In this document: piece by piece, positions 27,076-34,721 of the stretch
Layout of the letters: the number at the start of each line of letters is the position of its first letter
Numbering within the stretch: position 1 is the first letter of the stretch
DNA from: Cetobacterium sp. ZOR0034
Lineage (GTDB): Bacteria; Fusobacteriota; Fusobacteriia; Fusobacteriales; Fusobacteriaceae
Direction of reading: 5' to 3'
Length of the DNA stretch: 64,000 nt
Assembly: GCF_000799075.1 (NCBI RefSeq)
Contig: NZ_JTLI01000001.1
Span: forward strand, 1 to 64,000
Translations under genes and position numbers: made by a program
The notes under the pieces: model-generated
Database searches by the model: none
What the model was told of the DNA's origin: nothing
What the model saw: the letters and a program-made list of their open reading frames with translations, nothing else

Positions 27076-28140
27076 ATGAAGTTACAAAGATTAATGGATG
27101 AAAAAGGGGTAGAGGCAATTTTAGTAACAAATCTACTAAATGTAAGATATTTTACAGGTTTTACAGGAACAACAGGAGTAGCGATAGCTATAAAAGATAA
27201 GAGATTTTTTATAACAGATTTTAGATATGTATCTCAAGGAAAGAGTGAAGTAGAAAAAAATGGTTTTGAATTAATTTGTGAAAATATCTCAGCTTTAAAA
27301 AAAGTGGGAGAATTATTAGAAGAGTTTAAAATAAAGAAAATAGCAATTGAAAATCAAAGTGTTACACTTGATCAATTTAAATTGTTCCAAAGTAATTTTC
27401 CTGAAGTTGAATTTATATATTTAGATGACACTTTTACAAAAGAGAGAGAGATTAAATCAGAAGAAGAGATAGAAATAATAAGAGAATCTGTAAAAATTGC
27501 AGAGCAAGCGTTGAAAGAAAGTATGTCTAAAATTAGAGTTGGAGTTAAAGAGAGAGAAATTGCAGCCGAGTTAGAGTATCAGATGAGAAAGTTAGGTGCT
27601 TCAAAAGCTTCTTTTGATATAATTGTAGCATCTAATGAAAGATCGGCTTTACCCCATGGTGTTGCTAGTGAAAAATTAGTAGAAGAAGGCTTTTTGACAA
27701 TAGATTATGGATGTTTTTATAAGGGATATGCCTCAGATATAACAAGAACTTTCTATGTAGGGGATAATCCAACAGAAAAACACTTAGAAATTTATGAAAT
27801 AGTTAGAGAAGCAAATGAAAGAGCAATAAAAGCGGTAAAAGAAGGAGTTACTGTACATGAATTAGATGCTATAGCAAGAGATTTTATAAAACAAAAAGGC
27901 TATGGAGATAATTTTGGTCATGGATTAGGTCATGGATTTGGATTACAAATACACGAGTACCCAGGAATCTCTTTTAAAGCTGAAAATAAGGTATTAAAAG
28001 AAGGGATGATTATAACAATAGAACCTGGAATTTATGTTCCAGATTTTGGTGGAGTTAGAATAGAAGATGACATTTTAGTTGGAAAAAACTCATGTGAAGT
28101 TTTAACAACTTTAGATAAAACTTTTAAAAAAATAAAATAA
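27076..28140 (+). CDS. M24 family Xaa-Pro peptidase
   Basis: This 354-residue metallopeptidase has an N-terminal creatinase-like domain (residues 1 to about 125) and a C-terminal pita-bread domain. The metal ligands are in TIDYGCFYKGYASDITRTF (two Asp), FGHGLGHGFGLQIHE (His) and IEPGIYVPDFGGVRIEDD (two Glu). Such enzymes cleave the bond before proline in peptides. It is probably cytoplasmic, since no signal peptide is visible. It lies 12 bases after the MnmA-family gene behind AAGGGGG. Confidence 0.92.
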   Translation: MKLQRLMDEKGVEAILVTNLLNVRYFTGFTGTTGVAIAIKDKRFFITDFRYVSQGKSEVEKNGFELICENISALKKVGELLEEFKIKKIAIENQSVTLDQFKLFQSNFPEVEFIYLDDTFTKEREIKSEEEIEIIRESVKIAEQALKESMSKIRVGVKEREIAAELEYQMRKLGASKASFDIIVASNERSALPHGVASEKLVEEGFLTIDYGCFYKGYASDITRTFYVGDNPTEKHLEIYEIVREANERAIKAVKEGVTVHELDAIARDFIKQKGYGDNFGHGLGHGFGLQIHEYPGISFKAENKVLKEGMIITIEPGIYVPDFGGVRIEDDILVGKNSCEVLTTLDKTFKKIK

Positions 28141-28239
28141 ATTTTTTTAAAAAAATAAAAAATCGTTCATAAAAAGCACGAATTGACGAACAATATATAT
28201 TTTATTTATAAAAGATATATAAAATTAATCTTTTTCATT

Positions 28240-28267
28240 TGGACAAAAGTATGATATTCTTTATACA
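28240..28267 (+). promoter_or_regulatory. Candidate promoter of the AbgT-family gene
   Basis: TGGACA (28240-28245) and TATACA (28262-28267) are separated by 16 bases. An alternative lies upstream, TTGACG (28183-28188) with TTTATA (28205-28210), so the start site is uncertain. The 5' region also holds TTGATA (28292-28297) inverted as TATCAA (28314-28319) just before the ribosome-binding site. Confidence 0.4.
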
Positions 28268-28332
28268 ATACTGGAAAGTTTATTAAGCATTTTGATATAA
28301 AATGAAAATAAATTATCAATATGGAGGGGATT

Positions 28333-29859
28333 ATGCAAGCTGAATTAAAAAGAACTGAAAACAAGAGTTTTATAGACAAATTCTTGAATATAATTGAAAA
28401 GGGAGGGAATGCCTTACCACATCCAGCAACATTATTTGCAATATTAGCTGTAATGGTTGTAATTATTTCAGGAATAGGTGGAGCCTTAGGTTGGTCAGTT
28501 GATTTCGTTGGAATCAATAGAAAAACAATGAAAACAGAAGAGATGGTAATTGCTACTAAATCTTTAATGACAAAAGAAGGAGTAAACTATATATTTACTT
28601 CAATGGTAAATAACTTTACTGGATTTGCACCTTTAGGAACAGTTTTAGTTGCAATAATAGGTATAGGAATAGCTGAGAGATCGGGATTAATGGCAGCTAT
28701 TTTAAAGAAAGTAGCACTTTCTACACCAAAAAAATTAGTAACAGTAATGGTTGTATTTTTAGGGATAATGTCAAACGTAGCTTCAGATGCGGGGTATGTT
28801 GTATTACCACCATTAGCAGCACTTATATTTATATCATTTGGAAGACATCCAATAGCAGGATTGGCAGCAGCATTTGCTGGAGTTTCAGGAGGATTCTCAG
28901 CAAATCTACTAATAGGAACTATAGATCCGCTTCTAGGAGGAATTTCAACAGAGGCAGCAAGAATACTTGATCCTACTTACTATGTAGCACCTACAGCAAA
29001 CTGGTACTTTATGATGGCATCAACATTTATAATTACATTCTTAGGAACGTTAATAAATGATAAAATAGTAGAACCAAGATTAGGAAAATATACTGGTGAG
29101 GGTGGAAATGAATTCCAAGAGGTTACACCTGAAGAGAAAAAAGCATTAAGATCTGCAGGATTAGCAACAGTAGTTATGCTAGTTTTATTAGTACCAATTT
29201 ATTTAGCATTAGGACATAACTTCTTAGGAAATGGATTAGTTCCAGTAATCGTATTATTCTTTGCTCTTCCAGGATTAGCTTATGGAAAATCAATAGGAAC
29301 AATTAAAAGTGATTCAGATGTAATGGATATGTTAACGAAATCAATGCAAGGAATGGCAGGATATATTGTCTTAGTATTCTTCGCAGCTCAATTTATAGCA
29401 TACTTCGGGTATACAAACTTAGGAACAATATTAGCAGTAAAAGGTGCAGATTTCTTAGAAGCTGCAGGAATTGGTGGAATTCCACTAGTAATAGGATTCA
29501 TTATAATTGTAGGATTCTTAAACCTATTTATGGGATCAGCATCAGCTAAATGGGCTATTTTAGCACCAGTATTTGTACCAATGTTAATGAGAATAGGATA
29601 TTCACCTGAATTTACACAATTAGCTTATAGAATAGGAGATTCAACTACAAATATAATTTCTCCTTTAATGTCATATTTTGCAATGATAATTGTATTCATG
29701 CAAAAATACGATAAAAAAGCTTCACTAGGAACGTTAATATCAGTAATGCTTCCTTATTCAATAGTGTTCTTAATTGGATGGTCAGTATTCTTAGCAGTTT
29801 GGATGTTAAGTGGATTACCAATTGGACCAGGAGCTTCAGTTTTATTACCAGGTTTTTAA
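28333..29859 (+). CDS. AbgT family transporter
   Basis: This 508-residue polytopic membrane protein has the AbgT signature: GGNALPHPATLFAILA at the N-terminus, SNVASDAGYVVLPPLAALIF, then GFSANLLIGTIDPLLGGIS and the late MGSASAKWAILAPVFVPM. E. coli AbgT imports p-aminobenzoyl-glutamate, and Neisseria MtrF exports sulfonamides; substrate direction here is unknown. I chose ATG 28333 because GGAGGGG precedes it; the frame opens four codons earlier. It is monocistronic, without abgAB hydrolase genes beside it. Confidence 0.9.
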   Translation: MQAELKRTENKSFIDKFLNIIEKGGNALPHPATLFAILAVMVVIISGIGGALGWSVDFVGINRKTMKTEEMVIATKSLMTKEGVNYIFTSMVNNFTGFAPLGTVLVAIIGIGIAERSGLMAAILKKVALSTPKKLVTVMVVFLGIMSNVASDAGYVVLPPLAALIFISFGRHPIAGLAAAFAGVSGGFSANLLIGTIDPLLGGISTEAARILDPTYYVAPTANWYFMMASTFIITFLGTLINDKIVEPRLGKYTGEGGNEFQEVTPEEKKALRSAGLATVVMLVLLVPIYLALGHNFLGNGLVPVIVLFFALPGLAYGKSIGTIKSDSDVMDMLTKSMQGMAGYIVLVFFAAQFIAYFGYTNLGTILAVKGADFLEAAGIGGIPLVIGFIIIVGFLNLFMGSASAKWAILAPVFVPMLMRIGYSPEFTQLAYRIGDSTTNIISPLMSYFAMIIVFMQKYDKKASLGTLISVMLPYSIVFLIGWSVFLAVWMLSGLPIGPGASVLLPGF

Positions 29860-29865
29860 TTAATT

Positions 29866-29896
29866 AAAAAGGTTGGAAATTTCCAACCTTTTTTTA
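29866..29896 (+). terminator. Terminator of the AbgT-family gene
   Basis: AAAAGGTTGGAAA is directly followed by its exact inverse TTTCCAACCTTTT and more T. Confidence 0.9.
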
Positions 29897-29919
29897 TTTT
29901 AAAGCATAAAAATATTTTC

Positions 29920-30014
29920 TTGACAAAATCTTTAATATACTATACTATAAAGGTATAGAAATTGACTAAACCAAATATAATTAAATAAAAAAATAGGAGC
30001 TAGCTCCTATTTTT
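29920..30014 (+). ncRNA. Candidate small RNA: orphan promoter plus terminator
   Basis: A consensus TTGACA (29920-29925) lies 17 bases before TACTAT (29943-29948), or 15 before TATACT. CTATAC and GTATAG (29940-29945, 29953-29958) form an inverted repeat over the -10. No rightward gene follows. About 40 bases later comes the perfect terminator 29989-30014. A transcript of roughly 60-65 nt would result, without a credible reading frame. It could also be a decayed promoter. Confidence 0.35.
29989..30014 (-). terminator. Bidirectional terminator of the SEC-C gene
   Basis: AAAAATAGGAGCT is followed by its exact inverse AGCTCCTATTTTT, a 26-base perfect palindrome that reaches the last base of the SEC-C stop codon. 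It can serve the leftward gene and any rightward transcript from 29920. Confidence 0.88.
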
Positions 30015-31093
30015 TATTTTCCACAACATTTTTTGTATTTTTTACCTGATCCGCAAGGGCAGTTTTCATTTCTTCCAATCTTAGTAACCGTTCTAGGAGG
30101 TTGATTTTCTCCAAATATTTCAGTATAAGAGTGACCTTTTAAAATCCATAGAGGTAATGATTTTGATATTTTAGTTATTAGAGCTAAGAATATAGATTCA
30201 GCATTTGAGTTTTCAAATGTAATTCTAGTTTTTATATCTTCAACTATAGATTCAACTGATAGATTATTTTTTAATCTGTCAATAATAGTTGTAATTTCAA
30301 AACCAATTTGTGGACCTTGTAGTTTATGTGACATTAAAAGAGCTATTAAATCGGCAACTTCTTGAGTTTTTTCGATGTAGAAATAGTTCCAGTAGTTTTT
30401 ATACTCATCATTACTTAGTACTTTATACTCTAATCCTTCATACTTAATAGTTTCATGTAGAATATCTACAGGTTCAGATACAGAATCAGCTATTAAATAT
30501 ATAGTTTTGCTTCCAGAATCTTCTAATTTAGAGATAAATACATTTAAAATCCATCTTGAATCAATAAAAGTATGTATTTTTTCAAGAGTGATATCATTAA
30601 ATGTAGGAGTTAAAAGATCTAACAATTTATGTTCATCAATAACACCATAGAATCTAATCATTCCTAAAATTAGCATCTCTAACTCTTGATAGAAATCTAT
30701 AAGTGATTTATTTTCATCTTTTTCAGATAAAGAGTTTATTGTTTCAATAAACCAAGTTGAAATAACATAGTGGTTATTATCTTTTTCTTTTACAACAGTT
30801 TTAGAAATAAATCCAAAACTTTGTAAAGGTAATAAAAACTCTTCATATTCGAAGAAGTCTTTTTCGCTTACCTTATGATTTTCAGTGTTAAATTGAGAAA
30901 GGTAAGTTAATGTATCTTTAGAAAAAACTTCTAAAAAAGTATTTGAATTACTTTCATAAGCCTCAACAATTTTTTCTATAATTTTCCCTTTTACAGTACT
31001 TTTAGCGATTTTTATATTAAATTTAGCTAAAATTTTAAAAAGATCATCTTTAAGTAGGCTATTTAAAGATTCAATTAAAAATTTGTCTTCCAC
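30014..31093 (-). CDS. SEC-C motif protein of unknown function
   Basis: This 359-residue protein ends in a SEC-C zinc ribbon, [21 protein letters not shown], with CxC and CC ligands as in the tail of SecA. The N-terminal 60 residues ([19 protein letters not shown] then [11 protein letters not shown]) resemble a small helical SAP- or Rho-N-like fold; the middle is unrecognised. I chose GTG 31093 because TTGGAGGT precedes it on this strand; the frame extends to 31213 with only hydrophobic non-conserved sequence. The SEC-C motif in SecA binds SecB and ribosomes, so a ribosome- or proteostasis-linked role is possible but not shown. Confidence 0.75.
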   Translation of the reverse strand: MEDKFLIESLNSLLKDDLFKILAKFNIKIAKSTVKGKIIEKIVEAYESNSNTFLEVFSKDTLTYLSQFNTENHKVSEKDFFEYEEFLLPLQSFGFISKTVVKEKDNNHYVISTWFIETINSLSEKDENKSLIDFYQELEMLILGMIRFYGVIDEHKLLDLLTPTFNDITLEKIHTFIDSRWILNVFISKLEDSGSKTIYLIADSVSEPVDILHETIKYEGLEYKVLSNDEYKNYWNYFYIEKTQEVADLIALLMSHKLQGPQIGFEITTIIDRLKNNLSVESIVEDIKTRITFENSNAESIFLALITKISKSLPLWILKGHSYTEIFGENQPPRTVTKIGRNENCPCGSGKKYKKCCGK

Positions 31094-31120
31094 GTTGACC
31101 TCCAAGCATTTTTTATTACT

Positions 31121-31149
31121 ATTATACCATAAAAATAAAAAAATACAAA
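31121..31149 (-). promoter_or_regulatory. Candidate promoter of the SEC-C gene
   Basis: On the minus strand TTTGTA (31149-31144) precedes TATAAT (31126-31121) by 17 bases, about 30 bases before the GTG start. Confidence 0.5.
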
Positions 31150-31193
31150 AATGTATAGAAATTAAGTAGATTCGGTATACAGAGTAGGATTTG

Positions 31194-31223
31194 AAAAATA
31201 AAAAAGAGATCATTTATGATCTC
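31194..31223 (-). terminator. Terminator of the ferredoxin gene
   Basis: GAGATCA (31206-31212) and TGATCTC (31217-31223) form the stem. On the minus strand a T-rich run (complement of 31194-31205) follows. It lies 13 bases past the ferredoxin stop. Confidence 0.85.
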
Positions 31224-31236
31224 TCATTAAATATTA

Positions 31237-31416
31237 TTACTCAGCTGGAGCGATACACTCAACAGGGCAAGCACCTGCACAAGCACCACAATCGATACAT
31301 TGGTCCTCGTCGATTCTTCTTTTTCCACCATCAACTTCAGAAATGCAACTAACTGGGCAGATTGCTTCGCAAGTTCCACATCCGATACAGATATCTTCAT
31401 TAATTCTATGAGCCAT
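31237..31416 (-). CDS. 2[4Fe-4S] ferredoxin
   Basis: This 59-residue protein reads MAHRINEDICIGCGTCEAIC in its first 20 residues. Eight cysteines in two CxxCxxCxxxC(P) motifs (C10, C13, C16, C20 and C40, C43, C46, C50) bind two [4Fe-4S] clusters; C24 and C54 are extra. It is a clostridial-type low-potential electron carrier for pyruvate:ferredoxin oxidoreductase, hydrogenase and Rnf. It starts at ATG 31416 behind TAAGGAGGT. A longer open frame on the same strand at 31227-31451 is only its shadow. Confidence 0.96.
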   Translation of the reverse strand: MAHRINEDICIGCGTCEAICPVSCISEVDGGKRRIDEDQCIDCGACAGACPVECIAPAE

Positions 31417-31475
31417 AATAACCTCCTTAAAAATATTAAGTATGAATACACAAATTTAAAGTATACTCGACAAGA

Positions 31476-31504
31476 AGTATACCATTTTACTATTCAAAAG
31501 GCAA
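31476..31504 (-). promoter_or_regulatory. Promoter of the ferredoxin gene with AGTATAC repeats
   Basis: On the minus strand TTGCCT (31504-31499) precedes TATACT (31481-31476) by 17 bases. AGTATAC occurs twice on the plus strand, at 31460-31466 and 31476-31482, one copy over the -10 and one near the transcription start. This could be a regulator site, but the match is short and A/T-rich. Confidence 0.65.
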
Positions 31505-31602
31505 CCCTTTTCTAGGATATTATTAAAAATAAATTAATAAATTCCTTTTTTTTTAAATGAAATTAATATATAATTAGAAAAAAATAAGAGGTGATTTAAA
31601 GT

Positions 31603-32148
31603 ATGAAAATATTTGTAATATCTGATATTCATGGATCAAGCTATTATCTTAATAAAGCATTAGAAGCTTATGAAAAAGAGAAAGCTGATTATCTTTTAAT
31701 CTTAGGAGATGAATTATATCATGGACCAAGAAATCCTCTTCCACAGGATTATAATCCAAAAGAGGTTTCAGAAATGTTAAATAGATATAAAAGCAAGATA
31801 ATTGCTGTTAGGGGGAATTGTGATAGTGAAGTGGATCAAATGCTATTAGAATATCCAATTATGAGTGATTATACTGTTTTATTTTTAGAGAAAAAAAGAA
31901 TTTTTGCAACTCATGGACATATATATAATGAGGAGAAAATTCCAAATATATCTGAAGGGGATGTACTTATATATGGACATACACATTTACCAGTAGCTAA
32001 GTATCAAAATGGAATATATATATTAAATCCAGGTTCAATTACACTTCCGAAAGGTGGAAATAAAAATAGCTATGGATTATTTGAAAATGATATTTTCTAT
32101 ATAAAAGATTTAAGTGGGGAGATTATAAAAGAGATTAAATTAAAATAG
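31603..32148 (+). CDS. yfcE: YfcE family metallophosphodiesterase
   Basis: This 181-residue calcineurin-like phosphodiesterase has the metal-binding motifs in order: DIHG (residues 8-11), GDELYHGPRNP, RGNCD, THGH and GHTHLP. E. coli YfcE cleaves phosphodiester model substrates; the physiological substrate is unknown. It is preceded by AAGAGGTG and a TATAAT at 31569-31574 without a convincing -35. It converges on lon and shares its terminator. Confidence 0.9.
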   Translation: MKIFVISDIHGSSYYLNKALEAYEKEKADYLLILGDELYHGPRNPLPQDYNPKEVSEMLNRYKSKIIAVRGNCDSEVDQMLLEYPIMSDYTVLFLEKKRIFATHGHIYNEEKIPNISEGDVLIYGHTHLPVAKYQNGIYILNPGSITLPKGGNKNSYGLFENDIFYIKDLSGEIIKEIKLK

Positions 32149-32178
32149 AAGTGCAAAGTTTGCACTTCTATTTTTTTA
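32144..32178. terminator. Bidirectional terminator between yfcE and lon
   Basis: AATAGAAGTGCAAA and TTTGCACTTCTATT form a stem between the convergent genes. The rightward side ends in a T-run, and the leftward side is preceded by A, giving T on the other strand. Confidence 0.85.
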
Positions 32179-32184
32179 TTTTAT

Positions 32185-34560
32185 CTATTTTATGGCATAT
32201 TTTAAGACATCAGTGAAATAATCTACATAGTTTACAGTTATTCCAGTTTTTAAGAAATCTGGAAGTCTGTCGAAATCTTTTTTATTATCTTTAGGAAGAA
32301 TAAGTTCGAAAATACCAACTCTTCTAGCAGCAATAGTTTTTTCTCTAACGCCACCGATAGGAAGAACTTTTCCTGTTAAAGTTAACTCTCCTGTCATAGC
32401 AAGACCTTTTTTTATAGGTGTATTAGTAGCTAAAGAGTAAAGAGCTAAAGCCATAGTAATTCCAGCCGAAGGACCATCCTTAGGAGTCGCACCTTCAGGG
32501 ACATGTAAATGAACTCTGTTTTTGTCGAAGTATTCTTTTATTTCTGGAGAGTATTTCTCCTCTTTAAATAAAAGAGAACGAATATAAGAGTATGCTATTT
32601 CTGCAGATTCTTTCATAACATCGCCAAGTTGCCCAGTCAGTTTAAGGCCACTATCTTTATTACTTATACTTGTGGCTTCTATATATAAAGTGGCACCGCC
32701 AAGAGAGGTCCAAGCTAGTCCAAGAGTTACTCCTGGGATTTCTTTTTGGTATAATTCTTCAGTTGTAAATATTGGTACTCCCAAATATGATTCTACATTA
32801 TTTTCATTAATTCTAACTTTATCAGTATTTCCCTCAGCAATTTTGAGATTAACTTTTCTCATTATTTTTCGAATACATTTATCAAGAGTCCTAACACCCG
32901 CTTCTCGAGCATATTTATCAATTATAAATTTTAAGGCATTTTTACTGATTGTAATCTCTTTATTATCTAGGGCGTGTGCCTTTAATTGTTGAGGAATTAG
33001 ATATTTTTGTGCAATTTGAAGTTTTTCTTCAAGAATATAACCAGAGAGATGAATAATCTCCATTCTATCCAATAATGGTCTAGGAATAGTATCTAGTTGA
33101 TTAGCTGTTGTAACAAAAAGAATTTTAGAGAGATCGTATCTGATATCAAGATAATGATCTAAAAAGTCTTTATTTTGTTCAGGATCTAAAACTTCTAAAA
33201 GAGCAGAAGCAGGATCTCCTCTAAAACTATTTCCAATTTTATCAATTTCATCAATCATTATCACAGGATTTGAAGTCTGAACGAGTTTTAATGATTGAAT
33301 AATTTTTCCAGGCATTGCACCGATATAGGTTCTTCTATGACCTTTTATCTCAGCTTCATCAACCATTCCACCAACAGAGAATCGATAGAATTTTCTATTT
33401 AATGATTCTGCTATAGATTTACCAATAGATGTTTTACCAACTCCCGGAGGTCCAACTAAGCAAAGAATAGAGCCATTTACATTTCCAGTTTTTATGACAG
33501 TACTCACAAACTCTAGGATACTATTTTTAATATCCTCTAAACCATAATGATCTCTATCGAGAATCATTTTAGATTTTTTAATATCCAATCTATCTTTGGA
33601 AAAAACTCCCCAAGGAAGCTCAACAATAGATTCAACATATGTTCTAGCCACATGATACTCAGGTGAACCTTGATCTAAAATAGATAGTTTTTCAAGTTGT
33701 TCGTTTACTATTTTTTCAGCTTCAGATGAAAGATGAATATGATTTATTTTATCAACAATTTTATCAACAACAGCTGATTTTTCATCTTTTTCTAATCCTA
33801 GTTCTTGTTTGATAAGTTTTAATTGTTCTCTTAAAAAATATTCTTTTTGCTGCTTGCTAACTTTGTCCTCTATCTGCTTAGATATTTTAGCTTGAAGTTG
33901 AGAAATCTCTAGCTCTTTTTTCAACATCGTTAAAAGTCTTTGGGATCTATTATTAATATTAAACTCTTCTAAAAGTTCTTGTAAGTCTTTAGCCTCAGCT
34001 TTTAGCATAGATGAAACAAAGTCTATAAAAATACTAGGGTGATCATATGAAGCTTGTGAAACTAAAAGTTTTAACTCTTCTTTTAAAATAGGATTAACTT
34101 CAAATATCTCTTTTAAAGAGGTCATAATAGCTAACATATAAGCTTTTAATTCGACTGAAGAATCAGCAGATTCTTTATTATACTTAACCTTCCAGCAGAT
34201 TCTAGAGTTTCCAATAACAACTTTTTTCTTTTTAAAACGTTCTACTCCAAAAACAATAGCTTGCACAGAATCTTGTGATATAGAGGTAACTTTATTAATT
34301 TTTACAACAGTTCCTACGTCATAAAGTGTAGAATTGAAATAATCGTTGTCGTCTATATCTTTAACAAAAACAAGTCCAATGAAGCCGTTATAGTGTTCTT
34401 CAGCGTCTTTAATAGCTTGTAAAAAATCCTCTCCAGTAAATGCAATTGGAGTTAAAATATTTGGGAAAATAGGTCTTATAACAAGTGGAAGAATAGGAAT
34501 ATCTTCAGGTAAAAGATCTCTTATATTAACAAGATCTGTAGAATTATTATTTGAAGTCAT
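32185..34560 (-). CDS. lon: ATP-dependent protease La (Lon)
   Basis: Lon degrades misfolded and regulatory proteins in the cytoplasm. This 791-residue protein has the N-terminal substrate domain (residues 1 to about 200) and a coiled-coil region (about 215-300). The AAA+ module has Walker A GPPGVGKTS, Walker B PVIMIDEIDKIG and a D-P-A-S-A-L-L-E-V arginine-finger region. The C-terminal Ser-Lys protease holds the catalytic serine in PKDGPSAGITMA. GGAGGCG lies before the ATG. No CIRCE element is visible upstream, but an inverted repeat lies at 34582-34614. Confidence 0.97.
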   Translation of the reverse strand: MTSNNNSTDLVNIRDLLPEDIPILPLVIRPIFPNILTPIAFTGEDFLQAIKDAEEHYNGFIGLVFVKDIDDNDYFNSTLYDVGTVVKINKVTSISQDSVQAIVFGVERFKKKKVVIGNSRICWKVKYNKESADSSVELKAYMLAIMTSLKEIFEVNPILKEELKLLVSQASYDHPSIFIDFVSSMLKAEAKDLQELLEEFNINNRSQRLLTMLKKELEISQLQAKISKQIEDKVSKQQKEYFLREQLKLIKQELGLEKDEKSAVVDKIVDKINHIHLSSEAEKIVNEQLEKLSILDQGSPEYHVARTYVESIVELPWGVFSKDRLDIKKSKMILDRDHYGLEDIKNSILEFVSTVIKTGNVNGSILCLVGPPGVGKTSIGKSIAESLNRKFYRFSVGGMVDEAEIKGHRRTYIGAMPGKIIQSLKLVQTSNPVIMIDEIDKIGNSFRGDPASALLEVLDPEQNKDFLDHYLDIRYDLSKILFVTTANQLDTIPRPLLDRMEIIHLSGYILEEKLQIAQKYLIPQQLKAHALDNKEITISKNALKFIIDKYAREAGVRTLDKCIRKIMRKVNLKIAEGNTDKVRINENNVESYLGVPIFTTEELYQKEIPGVTLGLAWTSLGGATLYIEATSISNKDSGLKLTGQLGDVMKESAEIAYSYIRSLLFKEEKYSPEIKEYFDKNRVHLHVPEGATPKDGPSAGITMALALYSLATNTPIKKGLAMTGELTLTGKVLPIGGVREKTIAARRVGIFELILPKDNKKDFDRLPDFLKTGITVNYVDYFTDVLKYAIK

Positions 34561-34581
34561 AGACGCCTCCTTTAATTTATA

Positions 34582-34614
34582 TTATCATATAGTTAGAGTA
34601 CATATAATTGATAA
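34582..34614. repeat. Inverted repeat in the lon / ppx divergent gap
   Basis: TTATCA (34582-34587) and TGATAA (34609-34614) are inverted copies 21 bases apart, with further partial symmetry (TATA inside each arm). It lies just upstream of the lon ribosome-binding site in the 34561-34721 divergent gap. A TATAAT at 34672-34677 may belong to the rightward gene. No confident -35 exists for either gene. Confidence 0.35.
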
Positions 34615-34721
34615 CATTTCCTTTTATAAAATCAAAATAAAGAGACTGAATTTTATTTTGAAAGGAATATGTATAATTGAGCAGTAAATCCTTAAAAATA
34701 AAAAAATATCGGAGGGGTAGG

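Noticed and set aside
28251..28286. Possible aromatic leader peptide (MIFFIQYWKVY) upstream of the AbgT gene.
   Set aside because: It has no ribosome-binding site, starts too close to the candidate -10 and is not followed by a terminator or alternative stems.
28141..28332. Riboswitch in the AbgT 5' region.
   Set aside because: Only A/T-rich sequence and one TTGATA/TATCAA inverted repeat are visible; there is no multi-helix junction or terminator.
31227..31451. A 74-codon minus-strand open frame that appears to be a gene.
   Set aside because: It is in a different frame from the 59-residue ferredoxin at 31237-31416, whose eight cysteines and ribosome-binding site are unambiguous. The longer frame has no recognisable content.
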